DNA from: an uncultured Flavobacteriaceae bacterium
Lineage (GTDB): Bacteria; Bacteroidota; Bacteroidia; Flavobacteriales; Flavobacteriaceae
Direction of reading: 5' to 3'
Assembly (NCBI GenBank): GCA_943789455.1
Contig: CALSUE010000001.1
Coordinates: forward strand, 1,008,001-1,072,000
DNA length: 64,000 bases
Shown here: one piece after another, positions 48,439-58,791 of the stretch
Numbering within the stretch: position 1 is the first letter of the stretch
Layout of the letters: every line of letters starts with the position of its first letter
Program-made: the position numbers and the translations under genes
Notes under the pieces: generated by a model
The model's database searches: none
What the model was told of the DNA's origin: nothing
What the model saw: the letters and a program-made list of their open reading frames with translations, nothing else

Positions 48439-48804
48439 TTATTTTTTCTTGTTAGCTACTGTTTTTCTCTTCCCTTTTCTTGTTCTAGAGTTGTTTTTAG
48501 TTCTCTGCCCTCTTAAAGGAAGACCAACTCTATGACGAATACCTCTCTGACATCCAATATCCATTAGACGTTTGATACTTAATTGTACCTCAGAACGCAA
48601 TTCACCTTCTATAGTAAAAGTTCCAACTTGTTCTCTAATTGCAGCGATTTGGTCATCGTTCCAATCTTGAACTTTAACACTTTCGTCTACTTTTGCATTT
48701 GCTAAAACTTCTTTAGCTCTACTGTTACCTATACCAAAGATGTAAGTTAAAGCAATAACTCCTCTTTTATTCTTTGGAATGTCTATACCTGCTATTCTTG
48801 CCAT
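48439..48804 (-). CDS. rpsM: Ribosomal protein S13
   Basis: 121 residues. [26 protein letters not shown] (in parts) and the C-terminal [21 protein letters not shown] are uS13 features. It contacts the P-site tRNA and bridge B1. Its ATG shares one base with the stop of rpmJ (TAATG), implying translational coupling. Confidence 0.98.
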   Translation of the reverse strand: MARIAGIDIPKNKRGVIALTYIFGIGNSRAKEVLANAKVDESVKVQDWNDDQIAAIREQVGTFTIEGELRSEVQLSIKRLMDIGCQRGIRHRVGLPLRGQRTKNNSRTRKGKRKTVANKKK

Positions 48805-48920
48805 TACCCTTGTCTTTGTTTAAATCTAGGATTTTGTTTATTAATCACATATAATCTACCTTTTCTGCGCACTATTTTGCAGTCGGCACTTCTTTTCTTT
48901 ACTGATGCTCTAACTTTCAT
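48804..48920 (-). CDS. rpmJ: Ribosomal protein L36
   Basis: A 38-residue gene. It translates as [20 protein letters not shown] followed by [18 protein letters not shown]. Only one of the usual zinc cysteines remains clear (Cys14), with the CxxC/H set incomplete, as in the zinc-free C- form. It lies 12 nt after infA and overlaps rpsM by one base. Confidence 0.95.
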   Translation of the reverse strand: MKVRASVKKRSADCKIVRRKGRLYVINKQNPRFKQRQG

Positions 48921-48932
48921 TAGTTCTAATTT

Positions 48933-49148
48933 TTAATATCTATAAGTAATTCTAGCCTTAGATAAATCATAAGGACTCATTTCTAATTTTACTTTATCTC
49001 CTGGTAATAATTTAATATAATGCATTCTCATTTTACCTGAGATATGAGCCGTTACAATATGCCCGTTTTCTAATTCTACACGAAACATCGCATTTGATAA
49101 TGCTTCTGTAATAGTTCCATCTTGTTCTATTGCTGCTTGTTTAGCCAT
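48933..49148 (-). CDS. infA: Translation initiation factor IF-1
   Basis: 71 residues, an OB fold. [20 protein letters not shown] and the C-terminal [15 protein letters not shown] are the family signature. It binds the A site during initiation. It stands 3 nt after secY; adk and map, which separate these genes in some phyla, are absent. Confidence 0.98.
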   Translation of the reverse strand: MAKQAAIEQDGTITEALSNAMFRVELENGHIVTAHISGKMRMHYIKLLPGDKVKLEMSPYDLSKARITYRY

Positions 49149-49151
49149 AAT

Positions 49152-50477
49152 TTACTTTAATGATTTTCTATTACTATTTCCTGATTTCATTAAACCATCA
49201 TAATGACTGTTTAACAAATATGAATTAATTTGTTGAATGGTGTCTATAGCTACACCAACCATAATGATTAGTGATGTACCTCCATAAAATAAAGCCCAAC
49301 CTTGCTGAACTCCAAATTGTACTACAATAGCTGGAAGTATAGACAAGCCTGCTAAGAATAAAGATCCTGGAAATGTAATTCTAGACAAAACAGAATCTAA
49401 ACGTTCAGCAGTATCCTTTCCTGGTCTAATCCCTGGAATAAATCCTCCACTTTTCTTCAAATCATCAGCCATTTTATTCGTTGGAATTGTAATCGCTGTA
49501 TAAAAGAAACTGAAGATGATAATTAATAACGCAAAGATTACATTATACCATAAACCAAATGGATCTTGTAATTCTGATAATAATGGAAACTTTCTTGCTA
49601 AAGCCATTGGTAAAAACATAATAGCTTGAGCAAATATGATAGGCATAACACCTGAAGCGTTTAACTTTAAAGGAATATAATCTCTAGATCCTGCTGTATT
49701 CTGGATGTTTCCTGCAACAGTTCTTCTAGCATATTGAACTGCTATTTTACGAACTGCTGTTACCAAATAAACACTTAACAGTATAACAACAAACCAAACG
49801 ATAATTTCAATTAAAATCATCATCACACCACCTGCACCTGCGTTTGTTGTTTTGGCAACATATTCTTGTAAGAAAGACGCTGGGAAGTTCGCGATAATAC
49901 CAACAGTAATTAATAATGAAATACCATTACCAACTCCTTTATCTGTAATACGCTCTCCTAACCACATGGCAAAAATTGTACCCGCAGTTAATAAGATCAT
50001 TGATGAGATCCAAAAAGTAGCACCAGTTACTAAAAATGCCTCAGGCGGTAAACCAAAAGTATTTTGAATGGCTGCAATATATGTGGGTCCTTGAAGCATT
50101 GTAATTAGAATGGTTAACCATCTAGTTATCTGTGTAATTTTCTTTCTACCACTTTCTCCATCCTTTTGTAGTTTTTGTAAATAAGGAACAGCTATTCCCA
50201 TTAACTGAACTACAATAGAAGCAGAGATATAGGGCATAATTCCAAGTGCCATAATCGAAGCTCTTGAAAACGCACCACCTGTAAAAGCGTTTAATAATCC
50301 TAAAAGACCTGAGGAAGTACTCTCTTTTAATGCTGAAAGTTGTAATGGGTCTATTCCGGGTAAAGGAACACCTGCCATAAAACGATACACAGCAATTAAA
50401 CCAAGAGTAAGAATAATTTTATTCTTTAGCTCTTCAATTTTCCAAATGTCTTTTAATGTGGTTATAAAATTCTTCAT
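49152..50477 (-). CDS. secY: Preprotein translocase subunit SecY
   Basis: 441 residues, ten transmembrane helices, the protein-conducting channel of the inner membrane. MPYISASIVVQLM, the plug region near residues 60-75, and GFIPGIRPGKDTAERLDSVL (loop C5-like) are characteristic. It lies 11 nt after rplO, the standard spc-operon position. Confidence 0.98.
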   Translation of the reverse strand: MKNFITTLKDIWKIEELKNKIILTLGLIAVYRFMAGVPLPGIDPLQLSALKESTSSGLLGLLNAFTGGAFSRASIMALGIMPYISASIVVQLMGIAVPYLQKLQKDGESGRKKITQITRWLTILITMLQGPTYIAAIQNTFGLPPEAFLVTGATFWISSMILLTAGTIFAMWLGERITDKGVGNGISLLITVGIIANFPASFLQEYVAKTTNAGAGGVMMILIEIIVWFVVILLSVYLVTAVRKIAVQYARRTVAGNIQNTAGSRDYIPLKLNASGVMPIIFAQAIMFLPMALARKFPLLSELQDPFGLWYNVIFALLIIIFSFFYTAITIPTNKMADDLKKSGGFIPGIRPGKDTAERLDSVLSRITFPGSLFLAGLSILPAIVVQFGVQQGWALFYGGTSLIIMVGVAIDTIQQINSYLLNSHYDGLMKSGNSNRKSLK

Positions 50478-50488
50478 TTAATAGATTC

Positions 50489-50938
50489 TTATAAAGTAAC
50501 TGCTTGACCACCGGCAGCTTCAATTGCAGCTTTGGCAGTAGCAGTAAATTTATGAACAGTAATGTTTAACGTAGCTTTTAACTCTCCACGACCTAAGATT
50601 TTAACCAAGTCGTTTTTCCCTACAACACCATTTGCTACTAAAATTTCTAAACTAACTGTATCAGTTATCTTTTTATTGTCAACTAATTCTTGAAGTTTAT
50701 CTAAATTGACTCCTGCATATTCCTTACGGTTTATGTTAGTGAAACCAAATTTAGGTACACGTCTTTGAAGCGGCATCTGACCACCTTCAAAACCAATCTT
50801 TCTAGAATAACCTGAACGAGATTTTGCTCCGTTGTGACCTCTGGTAGATGTACCACCTTTTCCAGATCCTTCACCTCTTGCAATTCTTTTTCCGCTTTTA
50901 ACAGATCCTTCTGCTGGTTTTAAGTTATGTAAACTCAT
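50489..50938 (-). CDS. rplO: Ribosomal protein L15
   Basis: 149 residues. The glycine/lysine-rich N-terminus (RIARGEGSGKGGTSTRGHNG, GGQMPLQRRVPKFGF) and C-terminal globular part are those of uL15. It is a late large-subunit assembly protein, located between rpmD and secY. Confidence 0.98.
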   Translation of the reverse strand: MSLHNLKPAEGSVKSGKRIARGEGSGKGGTSTRGHNGAKSRSGYSRKIGFEGGQMPLQRRVPKFGFTNINRKEYAGVNLDKLQELVDNKKITDTVSLEILVANGVVGKNDLVKILGRGELKATLNITVHKFTATAKAAIEAAGGQAVTL

Positions 50939-50951
50939 CTTATATATTATA

Positions 50952-51131
50952 TTAAATTTCCTTAACGGAAACTAAGTGTTTAACTCTATTTACCATACCA
51001 ATTATTGTAGGAGTTGCCTCATGTTCTACAGTTTGGTTCATTTTACGTAAACCTAATGCCTCTAAAGTTCTCTTTTGATTTTGAAGGCGTCCGATTTGAC
51101 TTTTTACTTGTGTAACTTTAATTTTTGTCAT
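50952..51131 (-). CDS. rpmD: Ribosomal protein L30
   Basis: A 59-residue gene between rpsE and rplO. It begins MTKIKVTQVKSQIGRLQNQK and ends KHLVSVKEI, with LEALGLRKMN in between, the uL30 signature. Start at 51131 is 10 nt after the rpsE stop. Confidence 0.96.
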   Translation of the reverse strand: MTKIKVTQVKSQIGRLQNQKRTLEALGLRKMNQTVEHEATPTIIGMVNRVKHLVSVKEI

Positions 51132-51141
51132 CGTCTAAGGT

Positions 51142-51666
51142 TTAACCGTTAAATACTTTCTCTAAAGAAATTCCTCTTTGTTTTGCAATTGCTGCAGCAC
51201 TACGTAATTGTAATAATGCATCGAAAGATGCTTTTACAACATTATGTGGATTGGAAGATCCTTGAGATTTAGATAGTACATCATGTACTCCTACAGACTC
51301 TAATACAGCACGAACAGCACCACCGGCTATTACCCCAGTACCATTAGAAGCAGGCTTAATGAACACTTTTGCTCCACCAAACTTTCCTTTTTGTTCGTGA
51401 GGTACAGTTCCGTTTAAAATTGGAATTCTCACCAAATTCTTTTTAGCGTCTTCAATTGCTTTTGCAATTGCTGAGGCAACATCTTTAGATTTCCCTAAAC
51501 CATGTCCTACAACACCATTTCCGTCACCTACAACAACAATAGCAGAAAAACCAAATGCTCTACCCCCTTTTGTTACCTTAGTTACACGTTGTACTCCTAC
51601 AAGTCTGTCTACAAGCTCTAATCCGCTTGGCTTAACTCTTTCTACGTTTTTATATTTATGATACAT
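51142..51666 (-). CDS. rpsE: Ribosomal protein S5
   Basis: 174 residues. The dsRBD-like N-domain has [20 protein letters not shown], and the C-domain [20 protein letters not shown]. It takes part in decoding accuracy and helicase activity at the mRNA entrance. It is in standard order between rplR and rpmD. Confidence 0.98.
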   Translation of the reverse strand: MYHKYKNVERVKPSGLELVDRLVGVQRVTKVTKGGRAFGFSAIVVVGDGNGVVGHGLGKSKDVASAIAKAIEDAKKNLVRIPILNGTVPHEQKGKFGGAKVFIKPASNGTGVIAGGAVRAVLESVGVHDVLSKSQGSSNPHNVVKASFDALLQLRSAAAIAKQRGISLEKVFNG

Positions 51667-51678
51667 ACTATAGACTTA

Positions 51679-52029
51679 TTAAAATTTTAAACCAGCTTCT
51701 CTAGCAGCCTCTGCTAACACTTTTACTCTACCGTGATATAAATACCCGTTTCTGTCAAAAGCAACAGATTCTACTCCAGCTTTAGTTGCTAATTCTGCGA
51801 TAGATTTACCAACAGCAGCAGCAGCTTCTTGTTTAGTACTTGCTTTAATATCTTTATTTCTTGATGAAACTGAAGCAATTGTTGCCCCGTCTACATCGTT
51901 AACTAATTGAGCATAAATTTCTTTATTACTTCTATATACAGACAATCTTGGTTTTGTTGCCGTTCCAGAAATAATTTTTCTGATTCTATACTTAATTCTA
52001 GTTCTTCTTTGAAGCTTTGATAATGCCAT
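51679..52029 (-). CDS. rplR: Ribosomal protein L18
   Basis: 116 residues. [20 protein letters not shown] and [20 protein letters not shown] are the uL18 features; it binds 5S rRNA. It lies 12 nt after rplF and 12 nt before rpsE. Confidence 0.98.
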   Translation of the reverse strand: MALSKLQRRTRIKYRIRKIISGTATKPRLSVYRSNKEIYAQLVNDVDGATIASVSSRNKDIKASTKQEAAAAVGKSIAELATKAGVESVAFDRNGYLYHGRVKVLAEAAREAGLKF

Positions 52030-52041
52030 AACTCTTATAAA

Positions 52042-52587
52042 TTATGCAGATTTACCTGCTTTTCTTCTTAATACTTCACCTACAAACTTAACTCCTTTAC
52101 CTTTATAAGGTTCTGGTCTACGGAAACCACGAATCTTCGCAGCTACTTGTCCTACCAATTGCTTATCATAAGAAGATAATTTAATAATTGGATTTTTTCC
52201 TTTTTCTGAAACCGTTTCGACCTTAACTTCTGGAGCTATTTCCAAAACAATATTATGAGAAAAACCCAATGCTAAATCTAGTTTTTGTCCTTGATTTGAA
52301 GCTCTGTAACCTACACCAACTAATTCTAGCTCTTTGGTCCATCCTTTACTAACTCCATCAATCATATTAGAAAGTAAAGCACGCATTAAACCGTGTTGAG
52401 CTTTGTGATCTTTACTTTCAGTTGCTCTATCTAAAGTGACAACAGCTTCGTTTATGTTTACAGTAATACCATTGGATATCGTTTGAGTTAACTCACCTAA
52501 CTTACCTTTTACTGTAATTAAATTTTCGTTTACGTTTACATCTACACCTTGTGGAATGCTAACCGGATTTTTTCCTATTCTACTCAT
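52042..52587 (-). CDS. rplF: Ribosomal protein L6
   Basis: 181 residues, two tandem domains of the same fold. MSRIGKNPVSIPQGVDV at the start and RRPEPYKGKGVKFVGEVLRR at the end are the uL6 signatures. It sits near the factor-binding site; 9 nt after rpsH. Confidence 0.98.
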   Translation of the reverse strand: MSRIGKNPVSIPQGVDVNVNENLITVKGKLGELTQTISNGITVNINEAVVTLDRATESKDHKAQHGLMRALLSNMIDGVSKGWTKELELVGVGYRASNQGQKLDLALGFSHNIVLEIAPEVKVETVSEKGKNPIIKLSSYDKQLVGQVAAKIRGFRRPEPYKGKGVKFVGEVLRRKAGKSA

Positions 52588-52596
52588 CTCTTAGGT

Positions 52597-52995
52597 TTAA
52601 TGAACGTAACATAAAACTTCTCCTCCAACATTCTCTGCAATGGCTTTTTTATTGGTCATTACACCTTTAGAAGTTGAAACAATAGCAATACCTAGCCCGT
52701 TTAATACTCTTGGCATTTCATTTGCGCCAACGTATTTACGTAAACCTGGTGTACTAATTCTTTGGATTTTTCTGATTACTGACTCTTTTGTGTCTTTGTC
52801 ATATTTTAAAGCTATTTTAATGGTTCCTTGAACAGAACTATCATTAAATTGGTAACTTAAAACATATCCTTGATCGAACAAAATTTTTGTCATTTCCTTC
52901 TTCAAGTTCGAAGCAGGAATTTCTACTACTCTGTGTCCTGCAGAAATTGCATTTCTAACTCTCGTTAGATAATCTGCGATTGGATCTGTATACAT
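52597..52995 (-). CDS. rpsH: Ribosomal protein S8
   Basis: 132 residues. MYTDPIADYLTRVRNAI and the C-terminal ISTSKGVMTNKKAIAENVGG are uS8 features. In E. coli S8 represses the spc operon by binding its mRNA. Here rpsH is preceded by an unusual 160-nt gap with a promoter-like element and stem-loops, unlike the tight spacing elsewhere in the cluster. Confidence 0.98.
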   Translation of the reverse strand: MYTDPIADYLTRVRNAISAGHRVVEIPASNLKKEMTKILFDQGYVLSYQFNDSSVQGTIKIALKYDKDTKESVIRKIQRISTPGLRKYVGANEMPRVLNGLGIAIVSTSKGVMTNKKAIAENVGGEVLCYVH

Positions 52996-53025
52996 ATTTA
53001 TTTAAATTTCGATTACGGTTTTCAA

Positions 53026-53117
53026 TTACCTCTATTTACCTACAGATTTCTCTGTGATAACTGAACCTATAATCAGTTAATTTCATTTTTTCTCAAAAAT
53101 TAGAGTTTGCAAAAGTA
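53026..53117 (-). promoter_or_regulatory. Internal promoter and structured leader upstream of rpsH
   Basis: TACTTTTG on the minus strand (53117-53110) matches the -7 consensus, with a weak -33. The leader that follows has TAACTGA/TCAGTTA and ACAGA-gaaa-TCTGT stems. It lies in the only long gap between rpsN and rpsH. An internal promoter with a regulatory leader is inferred. Confidence 0.45.
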
Positions 53118-53155
53118 CAAAATCTAATTCTATTTATGAGATTTATCTAAGATTT

Positions 53156-53425
53156 CTACCAGCTTGCTTTTCTTACCCCTGGTATTAACCCTTGATTTGC
53201 CAATTCACGGAAAGTCACACGAGACACTCCAAATTGACGCATGTACCCTTTTGGTCTACCGGTTAGTTTACATCTATTGTGCATTCTAACTGGTGAAGCG
53301 TTCTTTGGTAACTTTTGCAAAGCATCATAATCTCCAGCCTCTTTTAAAGCTTTTCTTTTTTCAGCATATTTTGCAACTATTTTTGCTCTTTTACGTTCAC
53401 GAGCTTTCATTGATTCTTTAGCCAT
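53156..53425 (-). CDS. rpsN: Ribosomal protein S14
   Basis: 89 residues, the zinc-free type: the CxxC pairs of the short type are absent. [20 protein letters not shown] and the C-terminal [20 protein letters not shown] are typical. It is 3 nt after rplE. Confidence 0.98.
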   Translation of the reverse strand: MAKESMKARERKRAKIVAKYAEKRKALKEAGDYDALQKLPKNASPVRMHNRCKLTGRPKGYMRQFGVSRVTFRELANQGLIPGVRKASW

Positions 53426-53428
53426 CTC

Positions 53429-53980
53429 TTAATTTTTTTTGAATGGTAAACCTAATTCTCCTAATAATGACTTCGCTTCTTTATCAGTATTGGCGGTTGT
53501 TACGAATGTAATGTCCATACCATTGATTTTTTTAACTTGGTCAATATTGATTTCTGGATAAATAATTTGTTCTTTGATTCCCAAATTATAATTTCCTCTT
53601 CCGTCAAATCCGTTCGCTTTTATTCCATTAAAGTCTCTTACACGTGGTAAAGAGGCAGTAACTAAACGATCTAAAAATTCATACATTTTGTCTCCACGTA
53701 AAGTAACTTTGACACCAATTGGCATCCCTTTACGCAATTTGAAAGATGCAACATCCTTCTTAGAAATTGTAGATATAGCTTTCTGACCAGTTATCGTAGC
53801 CAATTCTTCTAATGCATAATCTATTAATTTCTTATCAGCAATTGCAGCTCCAACTCCCTTACTAACTACTATTTTCTGTAGTTTTGGGACTTGCATGATG
53901 TTGCTATAGCTAAACTCTTCTGTTAAAGCTTTTACAACTCTACCTTTATACTCTTCTTTTAATCTTGGTATATAACTCAT
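53429..53980 (-). CDS. rplE: Ribosomal protein L5
   Basis: 183 residues. [39 protein letters not shown] and [11 protein letters not shown] are uL5 blocks. It binds 5S rRNA and forms bridge B1b. It is 8 nt after rplX. Confidence 0.98.
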   Translation of the reverse strand: MSYIPRLKEEYKGRVVKALTEEFSYSNIMQVPKLQKIVVSKGVGAAIADKKLIDYALEELATITGQKAISTISKKDVASFKLRKGMPIGVKVTLRGDKMYEFLDRLVTASLPRVRDFNGIKANGFDGRGNYNLGIKEQIIYPEINIDQVKKINGMDITFVTTANTDKEAKSLLGELGLPFKKN

Positions 53981-53988
53981 GATTATAC

Positions 53989-54291
53989 TTATTTTTTAGT
54001 TTTTTTAGAGATTCTAGTCTTAGTATCTCCATCAACTTTATAACCAACTCTTACTACAACACCTTCTTCTACTAACAATAAGTTAGAGATATGGAGTGAA
54101 GCTTCTTTTTTTACGATACCACCTTGAGGACTTTGAGCACTTGGTTTGGTGTGTTTTGAAACCATATTTACACCCTCTACAATAGCTCTATCTTTATCCT
54201 TAACGATTTGTAAAATTTTCCCTTCAGATCCCTTATGGTCACCTGCGATTACTCTTACAGTATCTCCTGATTTTATTTTAAACTTCTTCAT
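53989..54291 (-). CDS. rplX: Ribosomal protein L24
   Basis: 100 residues with a KOW motif ([20 protein letters not shown]) at the N-terminus and a basic tail. It starts large-subunit assembly and lies near the tunnel exit. It is 12 nt after rplN. Confidence 0.97.
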   Translation of the reverse strand: MKKFKIKSGDTVRVIAGDHKGSEGKILQIVKDKDRAIVEGVNMVSKHTKPSAQSPQGGIVKKEASLHISNLLLVEEGVVVRVGYKVDGDTKTRISKKTKK

Positions 54292-54303
54292 CTTGTTTCT
54301 GGT

Positions 54304-54672
54304 TTAAAGCACTTCAGGTGCTAATGATACAATCTTCATAAATTGTTTCTCACGTAATTCACGCCCAACTGGACCGAATACACGAGTTCCTCTCATTTCT
54401 TCTGTAGGACTTAAAAGAACACATGCGTTATCATCGAACCTGATGTAAGATCCATCTTTACGACGAATTTCTTTCTTTGTACGAACAACAACGGCTCTTG
54501 ATACTTGTCCTTTTTTAACGGTACCGTTAGGAGTTGCAGACTTTACAGTTACAACAATTTTATCTCCTACTCTAGCATAACGCTTCTTAGTTCCTCCTAG
54601 AACTCTAATCACTAAAACTTCTTTTGCTCCAGTGTTATCTGCGACTTTTAATCTTGATTCTGTCTGTAACAT
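54304..54672 (-). CDS. rplN: Ribosomal protein L14
   Basis: 122 residues. [20 protein letters not shown] and the signature [20 protein letters not shown] are uL14. It is near the factor-binding region and bridge B8. One nt separates it from rpsQ. Confidence 0.98.
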   Translation of the reverse strand: MLQTESRLKVADNTGAKEVLVIRVLGGTKKRYARVGDKIVVTVKSATPNGTVKKGQVSRAVVVRTKKEIRRKDGSYIRFDDNACVLLSPTEEMRGTRVFGPVGRELREKQFMKIVSLAPEVL

Positions 54673-54673
54673 A

Positions 54674-54931
54674 TTATTTAGCTCTTTCTAGGATTTCTAC
54701 TAATCTCCAACGCTTTGATTTACTCATAGGACGAGTTTCCATTATCTTAACGGTATCTCCTTCGTTGCAATCATTCTGTTCGTCGTGAGCAACATACTTT
54801 TTCGTTTTTAATACGAACTTACCGTACATTGGGTGTTTTACTCTTTTTACTTCAGAAACAACAATGGATTTTTCCATTTTGCTGCTAGAAACAACACCTA
54901 TTCTTTCTTTTCTAAGATTTCTATTTTCCAT
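54674..54931 (-). CDS. rpsQ: Ribosomal protein S17
   Basis: 85 residues, OB fold. [19 protein letters not shown] and the C-terminal [17 protein letters not shown] are uS17. It is an early 16S rRNA 5'-domain binder, encoded 19 nt after rpmC. Confidence 0.98.
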   Translation of the reverse strand: MENRNLRKERIGVVSSSKMEKSIVVSEVKRVKHPMYGKFVLKTKKYVAHDEQNDCNEGDTVKIMETRPMSKSKRWRLVEILERAK

Positions 54932-54950
54932 CTTTAAAACTGACTTAGAA

Positions 54951-55142
54951 TTATTGTAATTCTCTTTTTGTTAATTCTGTTGCAAGTTTTGCTACAGTTC
55001 TTCTTAAGCTTCTTAACTGCATTGGGTTTTCCAATGGAGTAATGGCATGTGCCATCTTAAGGTCGTTATAATTTTTCTGCAACGCTCCCAACTTCTCTTG
55101 TAAATCAGCAGCTGATAATTCTTTAATTTCTGATTGTTTCAT
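54951..55142 (-). CDS. rpmC: Ribosomal protein L29
   Basis: 63 residues, all-helical. [20 protein letters not shown] and the C-terminal [20 protein letters not shown] are uL29. It lies at the polypeptide exit near L23; 12 nt after rplP. Confidence 0.97.
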   Translation of the reverse strand: MKQSEIKELSAADLQEKLGALQKNYNDLKMAHAITPLENPMQLRSLRRTVAKLATELTKRELQ

Positions 55143-55154
55143 GTTCTTATAGAA

Positions 55155-55586
55155 TTAAGCGTTAATATCATAATCTCTCGCGATAATAAACTTCGTTCTT
55201 ACAGGAAGTTTTTGAGCTGCTAAACGTAAAGCTTCTTTTGCAACATTCATTGGCACTCCACCAATTTCAAACAAAATTCTACCTGGCTTAATAACTGCAA
55301 CGAAATGATCTGGTGCTCCTTTACCCTTACCCATACGTACTTCTAAAGGTTTTTTGGTAATTGGCTTGTCTGGAAATACTTTAATCCAAAGCTGACCTTC
55401 TCTTTTCATGTGACGAGTTGCCGCGATACGAGCTGCTTCAATTTGACGAGAGGTTAAAAGGTTCTGGTCGACAGACTTGATCCCAAACATTCCATTAGAA
55501 AGTTGATGACCTCTTCCAGAAATACCATTCATATTTCCTTTTGCCTTCTGTACCTTACGGTATTTTACTCTTTTTGGCTGTAACAT
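55155..55586 (-). CDS. rplP: Ribosomal protein L16
   Basis: 143 residues. [40 protein letters not shown] (in limits) and [11 protein letters not shown] are uL16. It organises the A-site region of the peptidyl-transferase centre. It is 23 nt after rpsC. Confidence 0.98.
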   Translation of the reverse strand: MLQPKRVKYRKVQKAKGNMNGISGRGHQLSNGMFGIKSVDQNLLTSRQIEAARIAATRHMKREGQLWIKVFPDKPITKKPLEVRMGKGKGAPDHFVAVIKPGRILFEIGGVPMNVAKEALRLAAQKLPVRTKFIIARDYDINA

Positions 55587-55609
55587 TGTTAATTTCTAAA
55601 TTTTAAAAA

Positions 55610-56329
55610 TTATTTTCTTCTACGAGGTTGACGTTTCTGATTACCACCTTTGTTTGGTCCACCTTGTTTTTTAGACAAACCAACTAATGGAGATAATTCT
55701 CTCTTACCATATACCTCACCTTTCATAATCCATACTTTCACACCAATTCTTCCGTATGTAGTATGTGATTCAACAAGTGCATAATCTATATCTGCTCTAA
55801 AAGTAGATAGAGGAATTCTACCTTCTTTATAATGCTCAGAACGTGCCATTTCTGCTCCGTTTAAACGACCAGAAATTTGAATCTTAATTCCTTCTGCATT
55901 CATTCTGATAGAGGCAGCGATAGCCATTTTGATTGCTCTCTTGTAAGAAATTCTGTTTTCAATTTGACGCGCTACACTTGCAGCAACTAATTTTGCATCC
56001 AATTCTGGACGTTTAATTTCAAATATATTAATCTGAACTTCTTTCCCTGTAATATTCTTAAGCTCTTCTTTTAACTTGTCTACCTCTTGACCGCCTTTAC
56101 CAATAATGATACCTGGACGTGCCGTTGTGATAGTAACGGTTACAAGTTTTAAAGTACGCTCAATGATTACTCGAGAAACACTTGCTTTAAATAATCTAGC
56201 ATTTACATACTTTCTTATTTTGTCATCTTCAGCGATCTTATCACCGTAGTTCTTTCCACCATACCAGTTAGATTCCCATCCTCTGATAATTCCTAAACGA
56301 TTTCCTATTGGATTAGTTTTTTGTCCCAT
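55610..56329 (-). CDS. rpsC: Ribosomal protein S3
   Basis: 239 residues. An N-terminal KH domain ([20 protein letters not shown], about 69-90) and the C-terminal domain are complete, with an Arg/Lys/Gln-rich end. It forms the mRNA entry channel with S4 and S5. It is 11 nt after rplV. Confidence 0.98.
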   Translation of the reverse strand: MGQKTNPIGNRLGIIRGWESNWYGGKNYGDKIAEDDKIRKYVNARLFKASVSRVIIERTLKLVTVTITTARPGIIIGKGGQEVDKLKEELKNITGKEVQINIFEIKRPELDAKLVAASVARQIENRISYKRAIKMAIAASIRMNAEGIKIQISGRLNGAEMARSEHYKEGRIPLSTFRADIDYALVESHTTYGRIGVKVWIMKGEVYGKRELSPLVGLSKKQGGPNKGGNQKRQPRRRK

Positions 56330-56340
56330 TTCTACTATGA

Positions 56341-56745
56341 TTAATTACTGATATTTTTTGCACCTAACTCTAAAGTAACGTGATTAGAACGCTTACGAAT
56401 TCTATGAGCACGCCCTTGTGGAGCTGGTCTTAATCTTTTTAACATTCCGGCGCTATCTACACAGATAGATTTTACAAATAATCCAGCGTCTTCAATACTC
56501 GCCTCTTCATTCTTAGCTTGCCAGTTTGCAATTGCAGACAATAACAATTTCTCTAAGTTGATTGAGGCTTCTTTTGGACTGAATTTTAAGATTTGTAAAG
56601 CTTTTTCAACTTCAACTCCTCTTACTTGATCTGCAACTAAGCGCATTTTTCTTGGTGACGTAGGGCAGTTGGTTAGTTTAGCAAAAGCTCTGCTTTTCCT
56701 AGACTCCTTTAACTGCTGTGCCATATTGTGTTTACGAACTCCCAT
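56341..56745 (-). CDS. rplV: Ribosomal protein L22
   Basis: 134 residues. [20 protein letters not shown] and the C-terminal [20 protein letters not shown], with the tunnel-lining hairpin, are uL22. An in-frame Met at residue 8 is an alternative start. It is 6 nt after rpsS. Confidence 0.97.
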   Translation of the reverse strand: MGVRKHNMAQQLKESRKSRAFAKLTNCPTSPRKMRLVADQVRGVEVEKALQILKFSPKEASINLEKLLLSAIANWQAKNEEASIEDAGLFVKSICVDSAGMLKRLRPAPQGRAHRIRKRSNHVTLELGAKNISN

Positions 56746-56751
56746 TACCTA

Positions 56752-57030
56752 CTATTTTTTACCTTTATTTTTTGCACCCGCATGCCCTCTAAAAGAACGT
56801 GTTGGTGAAAATTCTCCTAATTTATGTCCTACCATATTTTCAGTAACATACACAGGAACAAATTGACGTCCGTTATGTACAGCGATAGTTTGACCAACGA
56901 AATCTGGTGAAATCATACTTGCTCTAGACCAAGTTTTGATAACAGTTTTCTTTCCAGCTTCTACATTAGCCATTACTTTTTTCTCTAACTTATAGTGAAT
57001 ATAAGGTCCTTTTTTTAATGATCTTGCCAT
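56752..57030 (-). CDS. rpsS: Ribosomal protein S19
   Basis: 92 residues. [19 protein letters not shown], the central [20 protein letters not shown] and [17 protein letters not shown] are uS19. It lies on the head of the small subunit with S13. It is 3 nt after rplB. Confidence 0.98.
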   Translation of the reverse strand: MARSLKKGPYIHYKLEKKVMANVEAGKKTVIKTWSRASMISPDFVGQTIAVHNGRQFVPVYVTENMVGHKLGEFSPTRSFRGHAGAKNKGKK

Positions 57031-57033
57031 GTC

Positions 57034-57858
57034 TTATTTCTTTCTACGTTCTAGAATATATTTATTACTTGCTTTGGTCTTAGATCTTGTCTTAAATCCT
57101 TTTGCTGGAATACCATTTCTAGATCTTGGATGACCTCCTGAAGATTTACCTTCACCACCACCCATTGGATGATCTACTGGATTCATTACAACTGCTCTAG
57201 TTCTTGGTCTTCTACCTAACCATCTAGATCTACCTGCTTTACCTGAAACAAGTAATTGGTGATCTGAGTTAGAGACAACTCCAATAGTAGCTGTACAGGT
57301 TAACAAGATTAATCTTGTTTCACCAGAAGGTAATTTAACTGTAGCATACTTACCATCTCTTGCCATTAACTGAGCAAATGAACCAGCTGAACGAGCCATT
57401 ACAGCTCCTTGTCCTGGACGTAACTCAATACATGATATTGTAGTTCCTAAAGGAATATCACTTAAAGGCAATGTATTTCCGATTTCTGGTGCAACACCTG
57501 AACCTGAAATAATAGTTTGACCTACTTTTAAACCGTTTTGTGCAATCACATAACGTTTTTCACCATCAGTATAACTAACAAGAGCAATAAATGCTGTACG
57601 ATTTGGATCGTACTCAATAGTTTTAACTGTTGCAGGAATACCGTTTTTATCTCTTTTAAAATCGATAATACGATATCTTTGTTTATGACCACCACCGATG
57701 TTACGGGTTGTCATTCTTCCTTGATTGTTTCGACCTCCAGATCTTTTATTCGGAGCTAATAAACTCTTCTCCGGCTTATCAGTTGTAATGGCGTCGTACC
57801 CATTTACAACTCTAAAACGCTGACCTGGTGTTATTGGTTTTAATTTTCTAACTGACAT
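57034..57858 (-). CDS. rplB: Ribosomal protein L2
   Basis: 274 residues. [20 protein letters not shown], the peptidyl-transferase His region [20 protein letters not shown] and the basic C-terminus identify uL2. It links the subunits and supports peptidyl transfer. It is 11 nt after rplW. Confidence 0.98.
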   Translation of the reverse strand: MSVRKLKPITPGQRFRVVNGYDAITTDKPEKSLLAPNKRSGGRNNQGRMTTRNIGGGHKQRYRIIDFKRDKNGIPATVKTIEYDPNRTAFIALVSYTDGEKRYVIAQNGLKVGQTIISGSGVAPEIGNTLPLSDIPLGTTISCIELRPGQGAVMARSAGSFAQLMARDGKYATVKLPSGETRLILLTCTATIGVVSNSDHQLLVSGKAGRSRWLGRRPRTRAVVMNPVDHPMGGGEGKSSGGHPRSRNGIPAKGFKTRSKTKASNKYILERRKK

Positions 57859-57869
57859 TTCTTCTTATC

Positions 57870-58160
57870 TTAAAGATTGTTATAAAAATCAATACTTTCT
57901 CCTTCTGCTAATTGTATAATAGCTTTCTTATACCCACTTTTTTTACCAGTTACTAAACCTTTTTTAGTAAACTTAGTATTCTTTTGTACTGGATAATTTA
58001 AAGTTTTTACACTAGAAATAGAAACACCGTAAGCAGTTTCAACTGCCTTCTTAATTTCTATCTTGTTAGCCTTCTTATCTACTACAAATGCATAGCGGTT
58101 AAATAACTCACTATCATTAGTAGCTTTTTCCGTAATAATAGGTTTAATTAAAATACTCAT
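57870..58160 (-). CDS. rplW: Ribosomal protein L23
   Basis: 96 residues. ILIKPIITEKATNDSELFNR and YAFVVDKKANKIEIKKAVE are uL23. It is the docking site for SRP and trigger factor at the tunnel exit. It is 1 nt after rplD. Confidence 0.97.
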   Translation of the reverse strand: MSILIKPIITEKATNDSELFNRYAFVVDKKANKIEIKKAVETAYGVSISSVKTLNYPVQKNTKFTKKGLVTGKKSGYKKAIIQLAEGESIDFYNNL

Positions 58161-58161
58161 C

Positions 58162-58791
58162 CTATTTACTTAAGTTGTTTTTAATTTCTTCTAAAGAGCT
58201 TTCTGAGATTACCACTTTACCAGCATTTAAAATACCGTATGTGTTAAGACCTGCATTACTTACAACCTTAGATGTTTTTAAATTTCGAGAAGACAAATAC
58301 ACATTGTTATTTGATCCACTCATTACAAACAATGACTTTTTAGATTCTAACTCTAATGCTTTTAATACATTGGTAAAATTCTTTGTTTTTACTGTATCAA
58401 AATTAAAGTCTTCAACAACTACCAAGTTATTGTCTTTTGCTTGAATACTTAAGGCAGACTTACGTGCTAACTGCTTTAAGTTTTTATTCAATTTGAAAGA
58501 ATAGCTTCTAGGTCTTGGTCCAAAAATTCGACCACCACCTCTAAAAACAGGAGATTTGATACTACCCGCACGAGCTGTACCTGTTCCTTTTTGTTTTTTA
58601 ATCTTTCTTGTACTTCCTGCGATCTCTGCACGCTCTTTAGACTTGTGCGTTCCTTGTCTTTGATTAGCCAAGTATTGCTTTACATCTAAGTAGATAGCGT
58701 GATCATTAGGTTCTATTCCGAATACTTCTTGAGAAAGCTCAACCTTTCTTCCAGTATCTTTTCCATTAATGTCTAAAACTGCTACTTTCAT
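58162..58791 (-). CDS. rplD: Ribosomal protein L4
   Basis: 209 residues. [20 protein letters not shown] and [18 protein letters not shown], the tunnel loop, are uL4. In E. coli L4 represses the S10 operon by transcript termination and translation block. Its start overlaps the stop of rplC by one base. Confidence 0.98.
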   Translation of the reverse strand: MKVAVLDINGKDTGRKVELSQEVFGIEPNDHAIYLDVKQYLANQRQGTHKSKERAEIAGSTRKIKKQKGTGTARAGSIKSPVFRGGGRIFGPRPRSYSFKLNKNLKQLARKSALSIQAKDNNLVVVEDFNFDTVKTKNFTNVLKALELESKKSLFVMSGSNNNVYLSSRNLKTSKVVSNAGLNTYGILNAGKVVISESSLEEIKNNLSK

